This document shows positions 6,409-16,097 of a stretch of DNA of 64,000 nucleotides, piece after piece (the stretch's first letter is position 1; each line of letters starts with the position of its first letter). The stretch is taken from the NCBI GenBank assembly GCA_964556255.1, contig CAZKVQ010000007.1, forward strand, positions 13,830-77,829, given 5' to 3'. The notes under the pieces were generated by a model that ran no database searches, was not told the DNA's origin, and was given only the letters and a program-made list of their open reading frames with translations. The position numbers were made by a program, and so were the translations under genes. The DNA comes from JACJWR01 sp964556255. GTDB lineage: Bacteria > Actinomycetota > Actinomycetes > S36-B12 > UBA10799.

Positions 6409-8612
6409 GCAGCGCACCTGAGATCGCCGACGCTGCGGGGATTACCTCGGACTTTCCCCGAACCCGGGTGAAGGTCCCGACCGTCCTGCAGATGGAGGAG
6501 ACCGAGTGCGGCGCTGCCTGCCTCGGGATGGTGCTGGCGCACTTCGGTCGACGAGTGCCGCTCGCCGAACTGCGCGAGGCCTGCGGTGTCACTCGGGACG
6601 GGTCCAAAGCCAGCAACATGCTGCGCGCCGGACGGCGGTACGGGCTCCACGGCGACGGCTACCGTCGGCCATTCGACAAGCTCGCCGAAGGGGATCTGCT
6701 GCCGCAGATCCTCTTCTGGCGATACTCCCACTGGGTTGTGCTCGAGGGGTATGGACGTGACTGCCTCTTCATCAACGATCCTGCCGAGGGCCGGCTCCGG
6801 GTGCAGCTGGCCGAGGCGAGACGGGACTACAGCGGGATTGCCCTGTCGTGCATTCCCGGCCCTGAGTTCGTCAAGGGCGGTGAACGCACCACCTGGCTGC
6901 GAGATCTGCTTGCGCGTTTGCGTCCCGCCCGCCTGGGTTTCATCTTTGCCGCCATCGCCGGGCTGTTCCTGGTTGTTCCGGGTGTCCTGCTCCCCATGTT
7001 GACGACCATCTTCGTCAACGATGTCCTGGACGCACCCAACGCACCGAGCGCCACGACTCTGCTCTTCGCCGTGCTCGCGGCCGCAGTGCTCACCGGGGTG
7101 CTCACACTCATCCAGCAACTCTTCCTGGCCAGACTTCAGACCCAGCTGACGGTTGCCGGTTCCTTCCGTTTCGTCGACCACCTGCTGCATCTACCCATCA
7201 AGTTCTTCACCCAGCGCTTCCCGGGTGTCATCGTCAGCAGGCTCGACCAGATCGGCAGCATCAACACCCTGCTCGCCGGCCCCTTCGTCACCGCCGGGGT
7301 CGCCCTCGTGGGACTGCTGCTCTATCTCGTCGTCATGGTGGCGTACAGCCCCCTGCTGGCAGCCATCGGCGTGGCCGCCAGTTTGCTCAACGTCGTCGCG
7401 CTGGCCTATGTGTCCAGACGGCGCGACGCCGCGAACCAACTGCAGCTTCGGGAGAACGCGCGACTCGCCGGTCTCGGCATGACCACCGTCGGCGCGATCG
7501 AATCGATTAAGACCACTGGCTCCGAGGACGCCGCATACGAGCGGTGGGCGGGCTTCCAGGCGCGCTACCTGGTCGCGGGTCAGGAGATGGGTCGGTTGAC
7601 GAACGCGTTGGCCGCCGTGCCGGCCACCCTGTCCGGCTTCACCAGTGTTCTGGTGCTGGCGATCGGTGGGTTGGCCGTCATGTCCGGCGAGTTGTCGCTG
7701 GGCATCCTCGTCGGCTTCCAGGCGCTGCTTGCCTCGTTCCTGGCCCCCATCGCCCAACTCGTGTTCCTGGCGAGTCAGGCGCAGACCGCCCAGGGCCAAC
7801 TCCTGCAGGTCAACGACGTACTGGCGAACTCCGTGGATCCCCTCTTCGAGCGCGATACGGCTGCCGTGACCTCGGCCCGCTCGATAGGTCGCCTCGAGGG
7901 TTCGCTGGAGCTTCGAGATGTCGAGTTCGGCTACTCCGCCCTTAACCCTCCCCTCATCACTGGTTTCAGTCTCCGATTAGAGCCTGGCAGCAGGGTCGCG
8001 CTGGTCGGTCCTTCCGGATCAGGGAAGTCCACGATCGTGCGGCTGATCCTCGGCCTTCATGAACCGTGGCGCGGCCAGATCCTCTACGACGGACGACAGC
8101 GGCCGGATTGGGACCGCGCCCTGCTGACCAGGTCTCTGTCTTTCGTGGACCAACAGATCATGCTGTTCGAGGGCACGGTGCGCGAGAACCTGACCATGTG
8201 GGACGAAGGTGTTTCCCAGAGCGCCTTGATTGCCGCCGCCCGGGACGCCTGCATCCATGACGACATCATTGCCCGCAGCGGCGGATACGAGTCAGGTGTC
8301 CAAGGTGGGGGCCGTAACTTCAGCGGTGGCGAGAGACAGCGACTCGAGATCGCCCGAGCACTCACCACCGATCCCAGCGTCGTGATCTTGGACGAGGCCA
8401 CCAGCGCGCTGGACTCGGAGACCGAGCAGCGTATCGATCGCAACCTGCGTCGCCGCGGCTTGACCTCCCTGATCGTGGCTCACCGTCTGAGCACGATCCG
8501 TGACTGCGACGAGATCATCGTCATGGACGCGGGGAGGATCGCCCAGCGGGGAACCCACGATGATCTGGTCGCCGCCGGTGGCCTTTACGCGACCCTGGTG
8601 GAGGCCGAGTGA
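6405..8612 (+). CDS. NHLM-type ABC transporter with C39 peptidase domain
   Basis: A 735-residue protein that cuts double-glycine leaders and exports the core. The N-terminal C39 peptidase has Cys35 in MEETECGAACLGM, His109 in SHWVVLEGYG and Asp125 in INDPAEG. A six-helix ABC membrane domain follows (about 160-430). The ATPase has Walker A GPSGSGKST near 535-545, signature FSGGERQR near 638, Walker B VVILDEA near 660 and H-loop VAHRLST near 690. GTG 6405 is chosen because of the GTGA overlap and because the peptidase starts directly after it. Its stop overlaps the next gene. Confidence 0.93.
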   Translation: MSSAPEIADAAGITSDFPRTRVKVPTVLQMEETECGAACLGMVLAHFGRRVPLAELREACGVTRDGSKASNMLRAGRRYGLHGDGYRRPFDKLAEGDLLPQILFWRYSHWVVLEGYGRDCLFINDPAEGRLRVQLAEARRDYSGIALSCIPGPEFVKGGERTTWLRDLLARLRPARLGFIFAAIAGLFLVVPGVLLPMLTTIFVNDVLDAPNAPSATTLLFAVLAAAVLTGVLTLIQQLFLARLQTQLTVAGSFRFVDHLLHLPIKFFTQRFPGVIVSRLDQIGSINTLLAGPFVTAGVALVGLLLYLVVMVAYSPLLAAIGVAASLLNVVALAYVSRRRDAANQLQLRENARLAGLGMTTVGAIESIKTTGSEDAAYERWAGFQARYLVAGQEMGRLTNALAAVPATLSGFTSVLVLAIGGLAVMSGELSLGILVGFQALLASFLAPIAQLVFLASQAQTAQGQLLQVNDVLANSVDPLFERDTAAVTSARSIGRLEGSLELRDVEFGYSALNPPLITGFSLRLEPGSRVALVGPSGSGKSTIVRLILGLHEPWRGQILYDGRQRPDWDRALLTRSLSFVDQQIMLFEGTVRENLTMWDEGVSQSALIAAARDACIHDDIIARSGGYESGVQGGGRNFSGGERQRLEIARALTTDPSVVILDEATSALDSETEQRIDRNLRRRGLTSLIVAHRLSTIRDCDEIIVMDAGRIAQRGTHDDLVAAGGLYATLVEAE

Positions 8613-11512
8613 TGGCCTCCCCATTGGAACCGACAGCTGACTCCCCGCTGCTGGACCCGGTCTCGGGTCTTCTCGCTCGAGGCAACGGGGTCAGGCTCGA
8701 CGGTCGAAGGCCGCTGATGCTGGATGGGTCCGATGGGGCGTGGCTCGTCACGGCCGGCGAAGTGGACGTCTTCGTCGTGCCGCTGGACTCGTCGGGTGGT
8801 CATGGTCGAAGGCGCCATATCGGCTCCACGGTGGCCGGAGACCTGCTGGTGGGGGCTGATCCGGTGGACATCGGGGGTCGTCGGTGGCATCTCGAAGCGG
8901 TTGGACTGCATGCTCGGGTGGTTCGTCTCGAGCCGTCCTGGGTGGATGCCTTGTCCCAGGATCGGAATCTGGAGCGAGGCCTGCACAGGTGGCTCACGGA
9001 GACGGGCATCGCCCTGGATGTGGCAGGGCCCCGGCTGGATGTGGATGCTGCCCTGGCGGCGGGCGAGCCCGTGGTACTCGAACGAGGACATGCGATCGCG
9101 GACACCAATGCCCTGGCCTGGTTCCGGTGCGACGACGCCGCGCTGGCAATCGGCGGTGTGCGTCCGGACGCGCCCCAGATGGTCCCGCTGGGCGCGCATT
9201 GGTGCGTGGAGGCCGTCGCCGGGGGCCGCGGGTTCGTCGAGTCCAGCGCCCAACTGGATGTTGGTGCGCGGCGTGCCGGACTGCACGCCTATCAGGAGGC
9301 GTTGATAACTGCGCATGCACGGCAGGCCGAAGCAGAGTCAAACGCCGCCAGGGTGATAGCAATCGACCGCCGCCGGGTGGATGCCGACGTTCGGGCGGTG
9401 GCGCTGAGTCGGTTTCAGGAATTGGACGCCGACCCGGCCTGGCGGACAGCACCGGGTGCGGATCCTGTCCTGGCCGCGTGCCAGGTGCTGGGACAACGAA
9501 GTGGGATGGAGATCGTCGCTCCGCCCGAATGGACCGCCAGCCAACAGGAGGACCCGGTTCGTGCCATCGCGCGTGCATCCGGGGTGCGGGTGCGCGCGGT
9601 GACGCTGGGGCACCGCTGGTGGCGTAGCGCTGTCGAGCCCATCGTCGCCTTTCGCGAGTCTGACGGTTCGCCCGTGGCCCTGGTCGCGGACCGTTCCGGG
9701 GTCTATCGGATGGTGGACCCTGCGACCGGCATAGAGGAGCGGGTGGGCGCCGACCAGGCCGGGCAGCTACGTCCCAGCGGATTCGCGTTCTACCGTCCGC
9801 TGCCCCACGGACCCGTCACGGTCTGGTCCCTCATCCGGTTCGGTCTCCGGGGGAGCCGAGCCGATCTGGTGAGGATGGGAGTGTTGAGTCTGGCGGTCGG
9901 AATGCTGTCGTTGGCATTTCCGGTAGCCACCGGCCTGATCCTCGGGACCGTCGTGCCGGCGGGCCGACCGGGTCAGGTGATCGCGGCTTCGGTGGTCCTG
10001 CTACTCCTCGTGGCAGCCTCGACGGGGTTCCTGCTCACCAGGTCCGCGGCCATTCTGCGGGTGCAGGGGCGAATGCTCACGAGTATGCAAGGCGCACTGT
10101 GGGACCGGCTCGTCTCACTTCCCGTGCAGTTCTTCCTGCGGTACTCGCCGGCGGATCTCACCCAACGGGTGAACGGAGTCGATTCCATCCAGCAGATCGT
10201 GGCCGCCATCGCTTCGCAGACCGGACTGGCGCTGGTCACTCTCGTGTTCAGTTCGGTCCTCCTCTTCTTCTTCAATGTTCCATTGGCGTTGCTCGTGCTT
10301 GCTATCACGCTGCTGACGGTCTGCGTCAGCAGCGCAGTGACCTGGATGCAGATATCCAGGCTGCTGGCGATGTACAACGCCAGGGGTAGGGCATCTGGAG
10401 CACTACTGCAGGTTGTTCAGGGCATTGACAAGGTACGCGCCGCGGCCGCTGAGAATCGGGCCCTGCGAGCGTGGGCGGAACGCTTCGCACTGCAGGCCTC
10501 GAGCCTGCTGTCGGCGGCGCGGCTGTCTGCTGTCAGGACGGCGATCTACGCAACGTTGCCGGCCGTCCTCACCTTCACGGTCTTCGCAGTTGTGGCGTCC
10601 CATCCGGACATGATGACGAACACTGCGTTCCTGTCCTTCATCACGGCTCTAGGGCAGATAGCGGGAGCCACCATCCTGCTCGATCTCAGTCTCGGACTCG
10701 CACTCAACATTGTGCCACTGTTCGATCGGATGCGACCTGTCCTCACCGAGGAGGAAGAAGTCAGACAGGGCGCCGCCGACCCGGGACCGCTGTCGGGGAG
10801 TGTCGAGCTCGCGGCCGTCACCTACCGCTACCCAGGTATGGGAGTGCCGGTCCTGCGGGACGTGAACATGAGGATCGAGCCTGGCGACTTCGTGGCTCTC
10901 GTGGGTCCATCCGGATCCGGTAAGTCCACCGTCGTGAGGCTTCTGCTCGGATTCGACGCGCCTGAGTCCGGCAGTGTCACCTATGACGACAAGGACCTCT
11001 CGTCGCTGGACCTGCGCGCTGTCCGCGCCCAGATCGGGGTGTGCCTGCAGGATGCTTCGGTTACCGGCAGCGACATCCTGGCGGCGATCGTCGGCGACCG
11101 GCCACTTTCCGAGGACGATGCCTGGTCGGCGGCGGAGAGGGTCGGTCTGGCAGACGAGATCAGGGCGTTACCTATGGGAATGCGCACGGTGCTGGGCTCC
11201 GATGCCGCCACCTTCAGCGGCGGACAGCGACAGCGGCTGGTGCTCGCGGCGGCGCTGGCCCGTAACCCAAGGATCGTCATCCTCGATGAGGCCACCAGCA
11301 CCCTCGACGCCATCACGCAAGCCAAGGTCGCGGGCAGCTTCCGTGATCTCCACGTCACCCGGCTTGTGGTGGCGCACCGGTTGAGCACCATCCGCCATGC
11401 GGATCGCATCGTCGTTCTGGACCAGGGCCAGGTCGTTCAGCAAGGCACCTTCGACGAGCTCAGGGTGCAACCGGGCATCTTCGCCGAGATGGTGCGTCGA
11501 CAGTCGTTGTAG
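8612..11512 (+). CDS. Second NHLM-type ABC transporter ATP-binding/permease protein
   Basis: 966 residues; ATG 8612 overlaps the previous TGA (TGATG). A long N-terminal region of about 400 residues without catalytic peptidase residues precedes an ABC membrane domain (about 405-680) and an ATPase with Walker A GPSGSGKST near 765, signature FSGGQRQR near 868 and Walker B IVILDEA near 890. Length and architecture match the peptidase-free partner transporter of NHLM bacteriocin systems (TIGR03797-like), which pairs with the C39 transporter and HlyD protein just upstream. It ends the export operon. Confidence 0.9.
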   Translation: MASPLEPTADSPLLDPVSGLLARGNGVRLDGRRPLMLDGSDGAWLVTAGEVDVFVVPLDSSGGHGRRRHIGSTVAGDLLVGADPVDIGGRRWHLEAVGLHARVVRLEPSWVDALSQDRNLERGLHRWLTETGIALDVAGPRLDVDAALAAGEPVVLERGHAIADTNALAWFRCDDAALAIGGVRPDAPQMVPLGAHWCVEAVAGGRGFVESSAQLDVGARRAGLHAYQEALITAHARQAEAESNAARVIAIDRRRVDADVRAVALSRFQELDADPAWRTAPGADPVLAACQVLGQRSGMEIVAPPEWTASQQEDPVRAIARASGVRVRAVTLGHRWWRSAVEPIVAFRESDGSPVALVADRSGVYRMVDPATGIEERVGADQAGQLRPSGFAFYRPLPHGPVTVWSLIRFGLRGSRADLVRMGVLSLAVGMLSLAFPVATGLILGTVVPAGRPGQVIAASVVLLLLVAASTGFLLTRSAAILRVQGRMLTSMQGALWDRLVSLPVQFFLRYSPADLTQRVNGVDSIQQIVAAIASQTGLALVTLVFSSVLLFFFNVPLALLVLAITLLTVCVSSAVTWMQISRLLAMYNARGRASGALLQVVQGIDKVRAAAAENRALRAWAERFALQASSLLSAARLSAVRTAIYATLPAVLTFTVFAVVASHPDMMTNTAFLSFITALGQIAGATILLDLSLGLALNIVPLFDRMRPVLTEEEEVRQGAADPGPLSGSVELAAVTYRYPGMGVPVLRDVNMRIEPGDFVALVGPSGSGKSTVVRLLLGFDAPESGSVTYDDKDLSSLDLRAVRAQIGVCLQDASVTGSDILAAIVGDRPLSEDDAWSAAERVGLADEIRALPMGMRTVLGSDAATFSGGQRQRLVLAAALARNPRIVILDEATSTLDAITQAKVAGSFRDLHVTRLVVAHRLSTIRHADRIVVLDQGQVVQQGTFDELRVQPGIFAEMVRRQSL

Positions 11513-11517
11513 CCGGA

Positions 11518-12153
11518 ATGCTGGCAGAAACCTCCGCGCGCAAGTTTCCGTCCTGCGAGACTCAGGAGATGGTGACCGATAGAAAGAGGAAACGACTAAC
11601 CGCGACCAAGTACACCGCCATCGTGCTGGCTCGTACCGTGGTCGCCGTTGCCATCATTCTTGGCCTCTATGCACTGGTCCCGATCGACAAGGGTGACAGC
11701 GACCAGACCGTTCTCATCGTGATGACTGTTCTTGGAGTCATCTGGCTCCTCGCGGTAGCGCGGCAGTTGGTTCGGCTACGTCGCTCTCAGAACCCGATCC
11801 TGCAAGTCGGCGAGGCACTTGCCACAGTGGTCGTCCTGTTAGTGGTGTGTTTCGCCCTGACCGCCATGATGATCGACTCCGCGCCTGGGAACCAATACAG
11901 CGAGAACCTCGACAAGACAGCCGCGTTCTACTACTCGATGACTGTGACCACGACGGTCGGGTTCGGGGACATCACGCCGACCAGCCACCTCGCCCGCAAC
12001 GTGGCGGATGTGCAGATGTTCGTCGATCTCGTTGCACTCGCCGCGGCCTTGAGGGCGCTCACTTGGGCGGTCCAGCCGTCGTCAAAGCGCTCAAATCGTC
12101 GGTCGCAACCTTCCGCTGAGTCGGCCGACGCCGGGGAGTCGAAGACCGCCTAA
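11518..12153 (+). CDS. Two-pore-type ion channel protein (K+ selectivity filter)
   Basis: 211 residues with three to four hydrophobic helices and a pore loop TVTTTVGFGDITP (about residues 140-153). Its TTVGFGD core is the K+ selectivity filter; the following helix (MFVDLVALAAAL) is the inner helix. No RCK/TrkA-N domain is visible, only a charged C-terminal tail. ATG 11518 lies 5 bases after the transporter stop; ATG 11569 or GTG 11572 are in-frame alternatives. It probably forms a simple K+ channel in the cytoplasmic membrane; the link to the peptide locus may be only positional. Confidence 0.8.
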   Translation: MLAETSARKFPSCETQEMVTDRKRKRLTATKYTAIVLARTVVAVAIILGLYALVPIDKGDSDQTVLIVMTVLGVIWLLAVARQLVRLRRSQNPILQVGEALATVVVLLVVCFALTAMMIDSAPGNQYSENLDKTAAFYYSMTVTTTVGFGDITPTSHLARNVADVQMFVDLVALAAALRALTWAVQPSSKRSNRRSQPSAESADAGESKTA

Positions 12154-12195
12154 GTTCCCCCGGCCGCTTGACGCTTCGAGCTTTCTGCGAACCTC

Positions 12196-13005
12196 ATGAA
12201 TATGCGTCCGGTAGTCGCCTACGTAGTGCTCGCCTACTGCCTGTCGTGGATCTGGTGGCTCCCGATGGCGGCCTCCGGAACCGTCGTGGACCCCGGGCAA
12301 GGGTGGCCGACACATCTGCCGGGTCTGCTCGGGCCGGCGATTGCCGCGGTGGTCGTCACTGCAGCCACTCAGGGTCGCAGTGGACTGGCCGACCTGTGGG
12401 CGCGGATCGTTCGCTGGCGGGTCGGATGGGTGTACTACCTGATCATCCTTGCAACTGCGGCGATGGCGTTGATTCCGCTGCTGACCCCAGCCGACCGGAG
12501 TGCCAACGACTTCTTCCTCTACTCCGGGGCGCCGTCGGTAGGGCTGTGGGTGGTGCTGTTCGTCCTGCTGGTCAACGGATTCGGCGAGGAGATCGGCTGG
12601 CGGGGCTTCCTGGCCGACCGACTTCTTAACCGGTTCAGCCCGGCAGTGACGGCGCTGATCGTCTGGGTCGTGTGGGCGGGCTGGCATGCGCCGTTGTTCC
12701 TGGTGGTGGGCAATTTCCGGGAACTGGGCGTCGGGGGCACAATCGGGTGGCTGATCGGAATCGGTTTCGGTTCGGTGTTCCTGACCTGGCTCTACACGTC
12801 CGCCAACAGATCGATCCTCATCGTCGCGCTCTGGCACACGGCCTACAACTTCACGACCGCTACCAAGGCCAGCGCCGGCGCTGCGGCGGCGGTAGCCAGC
12901 ACCTTGGTCATCGTGGCGAGTGTGGTGATCCTCCTCCGACGTGCCAGTTGGCGCATGCCTGCGCTGACTGCCGGCGGATCGGCCGCAACCGAGGTGGGCG
13001 CATGA
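12196..13005 (+). CDS. CPBP family intramembrane metalloprotease
   Basis: 269 residues, mostly transmembrane. The three CPBP/Abi signature motifs are present in order: GFGEEIGWRGFL (Glu-Glu and Arg, about residue 118-130), WAGWHAPLF (His) and VALWHTAYN (second His). These form the metal site of the CAAX-protease/Abi superfamily. In some peptide loci such proteins act in immunity or maturation; here the gene lies about 700 bases past the export operon, so this is only possible. The stop overlaps the start of the GrpB gene by 4 bases. Confidence 0.9.
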   Translation: MNMRPVVAYVVLAYCLSWIWWLPMAASGTVVDPGQGWPTHLPGLLGPAIAAVVVTAATQGRSGLADLWARIVRWRVGWVYYLIILATAAMALIPLLTPADRSANDFFLYSGAPSVGLWVVLFVLLVNGFGEEIGWRGFLADRLLNRFSPAVTALIVWVVWAGWHAPLFLVVGNFRELGVGGTIGWLIGIGFGSVFLTWLYTSANRSILIVALWHTAYNFTTATKASAGAAAAVASTLVIVASVVILLRRASWRMPALTAGGSAATEVGA

Positions 13006-13592
13006 CCCCCGGCGGCCTCATCGCACCTGAGGATTGGCACGACGAGGACATCGTCCTCATCGACTACCGCGACACCTGGCCGGAAGAGTTCGAAAGTGAG
13101 GCCGAGCGTCTCCAGGAGGCGATAGGTCCCTACGTCACAGGGGGGATCCACCACGTCGGCAGCACGGCGATTCCCGGCATGACTGGGAAGCCGATCATCG
13201 ACATTCTCGTCGGCGTCCGGGACCTGGATTCCTCGCGCGGGTGTCGTGAACTGCTGCGGCCTTTGGACTATTGGTATGCGCCGTACCTGCCGGAGGTCAT
13301 GCACTGGTTCTGCAAGCCGAGCCCGGCGAGTCGAACCCACCACCTACATCTCATCCCGACCGGTTCCCCGCGGTACCTCGAGGAGATCGCGTTCGTCGAC
13401 TACTTGCACGCCCATCCCGAGACGGCGCGCGACTACGCGGTCTTGAAGCGGCAGCTGGCCCAACGGTTCCGTACCGACTGTGAGGCCTATACCGACGGCA
13501 AGGGCGAATTCGTCTCCGAGGTGACGCAGCAAGCGCTCGCGGCTCGGGCCGACCGGCTTCGGATCGATCGTCCGGGCAGTCCTGCCGGCTAG
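13002..13592 (+). CDS. GrpB/UPF0157 nucleotidyltransferase-fold protein
   Basis: 196 residues. ATG 13002 overlaps the CPBP stop (ATGA). The family signature HHVGSTAIPGMTGKPIIDILVGV (GS plus the DxL/V acidic strand) and the later RTHHLHLIP segment identify GrpB (UPF0157), which has a nucleotidyltransferase fold of poorly known function. It is convergent with the minus-strand gene ending at 13600, with only 7 bases between. Confidence 0.9.
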   Translation: MTPGGLIAPEDWHDEDIVLIDYRDTWPEEFESEAERLQEAIGPYVTGGIHHVGSTAIPGMTGKPIIDILVGVRDLDSSRGCRELLRPLDYWYAPYLPEVMHWFCKPSPASRTHHLHLIPTGSPRYLEEIAFVDYLHAHPETARDYAVLKRQLAQRFRTDCEAYTDGKGEFVSEVTQQALAARADRLRIDRPGSPAG

Positions 13593-13599
13593 CCGTCGC

Positions 13600-14421
13600 C
13601 TACTCGACGTTCGTCGGCTGGTCGACGATGCGCACGACAACCGAGCCCATGCGCGCGTTGGCTGTGAGTTGCCCGGTACCGGCCCCAACCGTGGCCGAGG
13701 TGGCGTTGCCGGTTGCGGGCGCACCCGTCACGGGGCCGATGATCGACGCCGAGCCGGCCGAACTGTCCACGGTGATGGAGACGTCGGAGCCGGGCAACAC
13801 AGCCACTTTGGCCGAACCGAGTTCGGCCCGGATTGTCGATTCCCCGACGAACAGCCAGTCGACCTCGGCAGCTCCGCTGGAAACCGAGAGTTGCAGCGGT
13901 CCCGAGCCTGGCCCCAATTTGGCTGAACCCGCCTCCACCCCAACCGACACGGGCGCTCGGACTCCGGACAGCTCCAGCGAGCCGGCAACGGTGAGGACAT
14001 CCAGCGGCAGGAAAGGATTCACTCTGACTGCGAGAGTGGAGCCGGCTCGGCTACTGGCGTCCACCCACTTCATGAAGGAGGAGCGGGGGGCCTCGGTAGC
14101 GCCTCGGTCGTCATAGAGGTCGGACAGGATCATCAGTTGATCACCCGATCTCTCGATGCGGTGGGGCCCCGTCGCCTCGGCCGACTCGACCTCCGGGTCC
14201 GCCACGATGGTCAACTTCACAGCGCTGCCGCGCACCGCTATCCGTGCGACGGCGGGCCCGGCATCTGCTGTGTCGCCGGGCGCCTCGCCCGACAGCAGGC
14301 GCTGAGCCTCCTCGGGCGTGAGTGAACCGGCTGCTACTTCGTCCAGGATCCTGCGGGTTTCGTCAGTCACCCCTCCATGCAACGACGCCTGAGATCGGGA
14401 GTCAACTCCGCCAGGGTTCAC
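13600..14421 (-). CDS. DUF4097-like beta-repeat protein
   Basis: 273 residues. The N-terminus holds a short helix (DETRRILDEVAAGSLTPEEAQRLL) like the SHOCT-like or 'SLTPEEA' segments that precede DUF4097 domains. The rest is a run of short beta-strand repeats rich in Gly, Ser and Val (TVAGSLELSGV, EAGSAKLGPGSG, AELGSAKVAVLPG), typical of DUF4097/putative adhesin proteins. No signal peptide is visible. The GTG at 14370-14368 before TDETRR has GGAGGG directly adjacent, so the exact start is uncertain. Function unknown. Confidence 0.7.
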   Translation of the reverse strand: MNPGGVDSRSQASLHGGVTDETRRILDEVAAGSLTPEEAQRLLSGEAPGDTADAGPAVARIAVRGSAVKLTIVADPEVESAEATGPHRIERSGDQLMILSDLYDDRGATEAPRSSFMKWVDASSRAGSTLAVRVNPFLPLDVLTVAGSLELSGVRAPVSVGVEAGSAKLGPGSGPLQLSVSSGAAEVDWLFVGESTIRAELGSAKVAVLPGSDVSITVDSSAGSASIIGPVTGAPATGNATSATVGAGTGQLTANARMGSVVVRIVDQPTNVE

Positions 14422-14435
14422 ACGTGAGGTCCGAG

Positions 14436-15134
14436 CTATATCGCGTAGTCCTCTGCTTCCCAGACACCATCGCGATAAAGAACGCGTTCGCTGGCCGGAC
14501 TCATGGAGGCTTCCTCGAGCTTCTCGACCCGCCGCAGCAGGGTACGCACCGCATTGGCGACTGGATCTGGTCCATCTCGGGTGGGAGCATCGGATCGCCG
14601 GACCATGATTTGGCCGGGCACCCCGACCACGACCGAGTCGGGCGGGACGGACTTGGCGACGACCGCGTTGGCACCGATACGGCTGTCGGCGCCGACCTCG
14701 ATGGGTCCCAACACTTTCGCGCCGGCCCCGACGATCACACGGTCCCCGACTGTGGGATGACGGCGTTCCGTTCCCAGGCTGCGCCCACCCAGCGTGACGC
14801 CGTGGTACAGCGTGACATCTGCGCCCACGGTCGCCGTCTCACCTACGACCACCCCGGCGCCGTGATCGATGAAGAGTCGGGGGCCCAGGGTGGCAGCGGG
14901 GTGGATCTCGACGTTGGTTGCGAAGCGGGCTGCCTGCGAGATCGCCCGTGCCGGGAACTTATTGCCGCGTCGCCACAACCGGTGGCTGACACGGTGCGCC
15001 CATACGGCGTGCACCCCGGGGTAGAGCAGGGCGACCTCGACCCGGTTGCGCGCAGCAGGGTCACGTTCCAGCACAGCGTCGAGGTCCGCCCGTATCTGCG
15101 CCAATCCTGCGGCAAGACGACCCTTGGGCTTCAT
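14436..15134 (-). CDS. cysE: Serine O-acetyltransferase
   Basis: 232 residues. Makes O-acetylserine from serine and acetyl-CoA for cysteine synthesis. The C-terminal half is a left-handed beta-helix of hexapeptide repeats (IHPAATLGPRLFIDHGAGVVVG, VTLYHGVTLGG, VIVGAGAKVLG) with the HGxG/DHGxG acetyl-CoA site of CysE. It follows cysK by 30 bases on the same strand, so cysK-cysE form an operon feeding O-acetylserine to the sulfhydrylase. The C-terminal tail of about 40 residues after GQIMVRR is longer than the minimal enzyme. Confidence 0.93.
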   Translation of the reverse strand: MKPKGRLAAGLAQIRADLDAVLERDPAARNRVEVALLYPGVHAVWAHRVSHRLWRRGNKFPARAISQAARFATNVEIHPAATLGPRLFIDHGAGVVVGETATVGADVTLYHGVTLGGRSLGTERRHPTVGDRVIVGAGAKVLGPIEVGADSRIGANAVVAKSVPPDSVVVGVPGQIMVRRSDAPTRDGPDPVANAVRTLLRRVEKLEEASMSPASERVLYRDGVWEAEDYAI

Positions 15135-15164
15135 GACTCAGGTGTCGCTCTCGGGTCGACGTGG

Positions 15165-16097
15165 TCAGTCGGCGAGGCCGGCGAAGAGTGCGGTGGAGAG
15201 GTAGCGCTCGCCGAAGGAGGGGATGATGACGACGATGAGTTTGCCGGTGTTTTCGGGGCGGTTGGCGACTTGGGCGGCGGCCCAGAGGGCGGCGCCGGAG
15301 GAGATCCCGACGAGTAGGCCTTCGTTGTGGGCGGCGTCGCGGGCGGTTTGCAGGGCGTCGTCGTTGTCGACTTGGATGATTTCGTCGTAGACGCCGGTGT
15401 CCAGGATGTCCGGTACGAATCCGGCGCCGATGCCTTGGATGGGGTGGGGGCCTTTCGCGCCGCCGGAGAGCACGGGGGACGCGGCGGGTTCCACGGCGAT
15501 GATCTGCACGTCGGGTTTGCGTTCTTTGAGGATCTGTCCGACGCCGGTGATGGTGCCGCCGGTACCGACACCGGAGATCAGGATGTCGATCTGGCCGTCG
15601 GTGTCGTTCCAGATTTCCTCGGCCGTGGTGCGCCGGTGAATCTCGGGGTTGGCCGGGTTCGCGAACTGCTGCGGCATCACATATTTGGGGTCGCTCTTGG
15701 CCAGGTTCTCCGCGGCCGCGATCGCCCCGCCCATCCCTTCCGGGCCCGGGGTCAAGATCAGCTCGGCGCCGTAGGCGCGCAGCAGCATCCGCCGTTCCAG
15801 GCTCATCGTCTCCGGCATCGTCAACACGATCTTGATCCCGCGCGCCGCGCACACCATCGCCAACGCGATACCGGTGTTCCCGCTGGTCGGTTCCACAATC
15901 ACGGTGTCCTCGTTGATCAACCCCGCCTGCTGCGCGGCGTCGATCATCGCCAACCCGATCCGGTCCTTCACACTCGCCGCAGGATTGAAGAACTCCAGCT
16001 TGGCAACCACCTGCGCCCCGGACTGCTCACTCACCCCCCGCACCCGCACCAAAGGAGTGTTACCAATCAACTCGGTGATGTCATTCGCGATACGCAT
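15165..16097 (-). CDS. cysK: Cysteine synthase A (O-acetylserine sulfhydrylase)
   Basis: 310 residues, the usual length. ATG 16097 gives the canonical start MRIANDITELIGNTPLV. The PLP lysine lies in NPAASVKDRIG (about residue 43), the substrate loop is EPTSGNTGIA, and the phosphate loop is GVGTGGTITG. The C-terminal PSFGERYLST motif is conserved. Codon use changes along the gene: the 5' third prefers G-ending codons (GCG, TTG, GTG, GGG), the 3' half strongly prefers C-ending codons (GCC, ACC, CTC, ATC) and AAA for Lys. Upstream of cysE in an operon. Confidence 0.95.
   Translation of the reverse strand: MRIANDITELIGNTPLVRVRGVSEQSGAQVVAKLEFFNPAASVKDRIGLAMIDAAQQAGLINEDTVIVEPTSGNTGIALAMVCAARGIKIVLTMPETMSLERRMLLRAYGAELILTPGPEGMGGAIAAAENLAKSDPKYVMPQQFANPANPEIHRRTTAEEIWNDTDGQIDILISGVGTGGTITGVGQILKERKPDVQIIAVEPAASPVLSGGAKGPHPIQGIGAGFVPDILDTGVYDEIIQVDNDDALQTARDAAHNEGLLVGISSGAALWAAAQVANRPENTGKLIVVIIPSFGERYLSTALFAGLAD

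Noticed and set aside
6264..7190. Long minus-strand ORF (308 residues) inside the C39 transporter
   Set aside because: Antisense shadow in a GC-rich gene. No RBS, low-complexity composition, and it conflicts with the well-supported transporter.
12196..13005. CPBP protease as immunity protein of the peptide locus
   Set aside because: It lies beyond a K+ channel gene and is coupled to GrpB, not to the export operon; link not supported by sequence.
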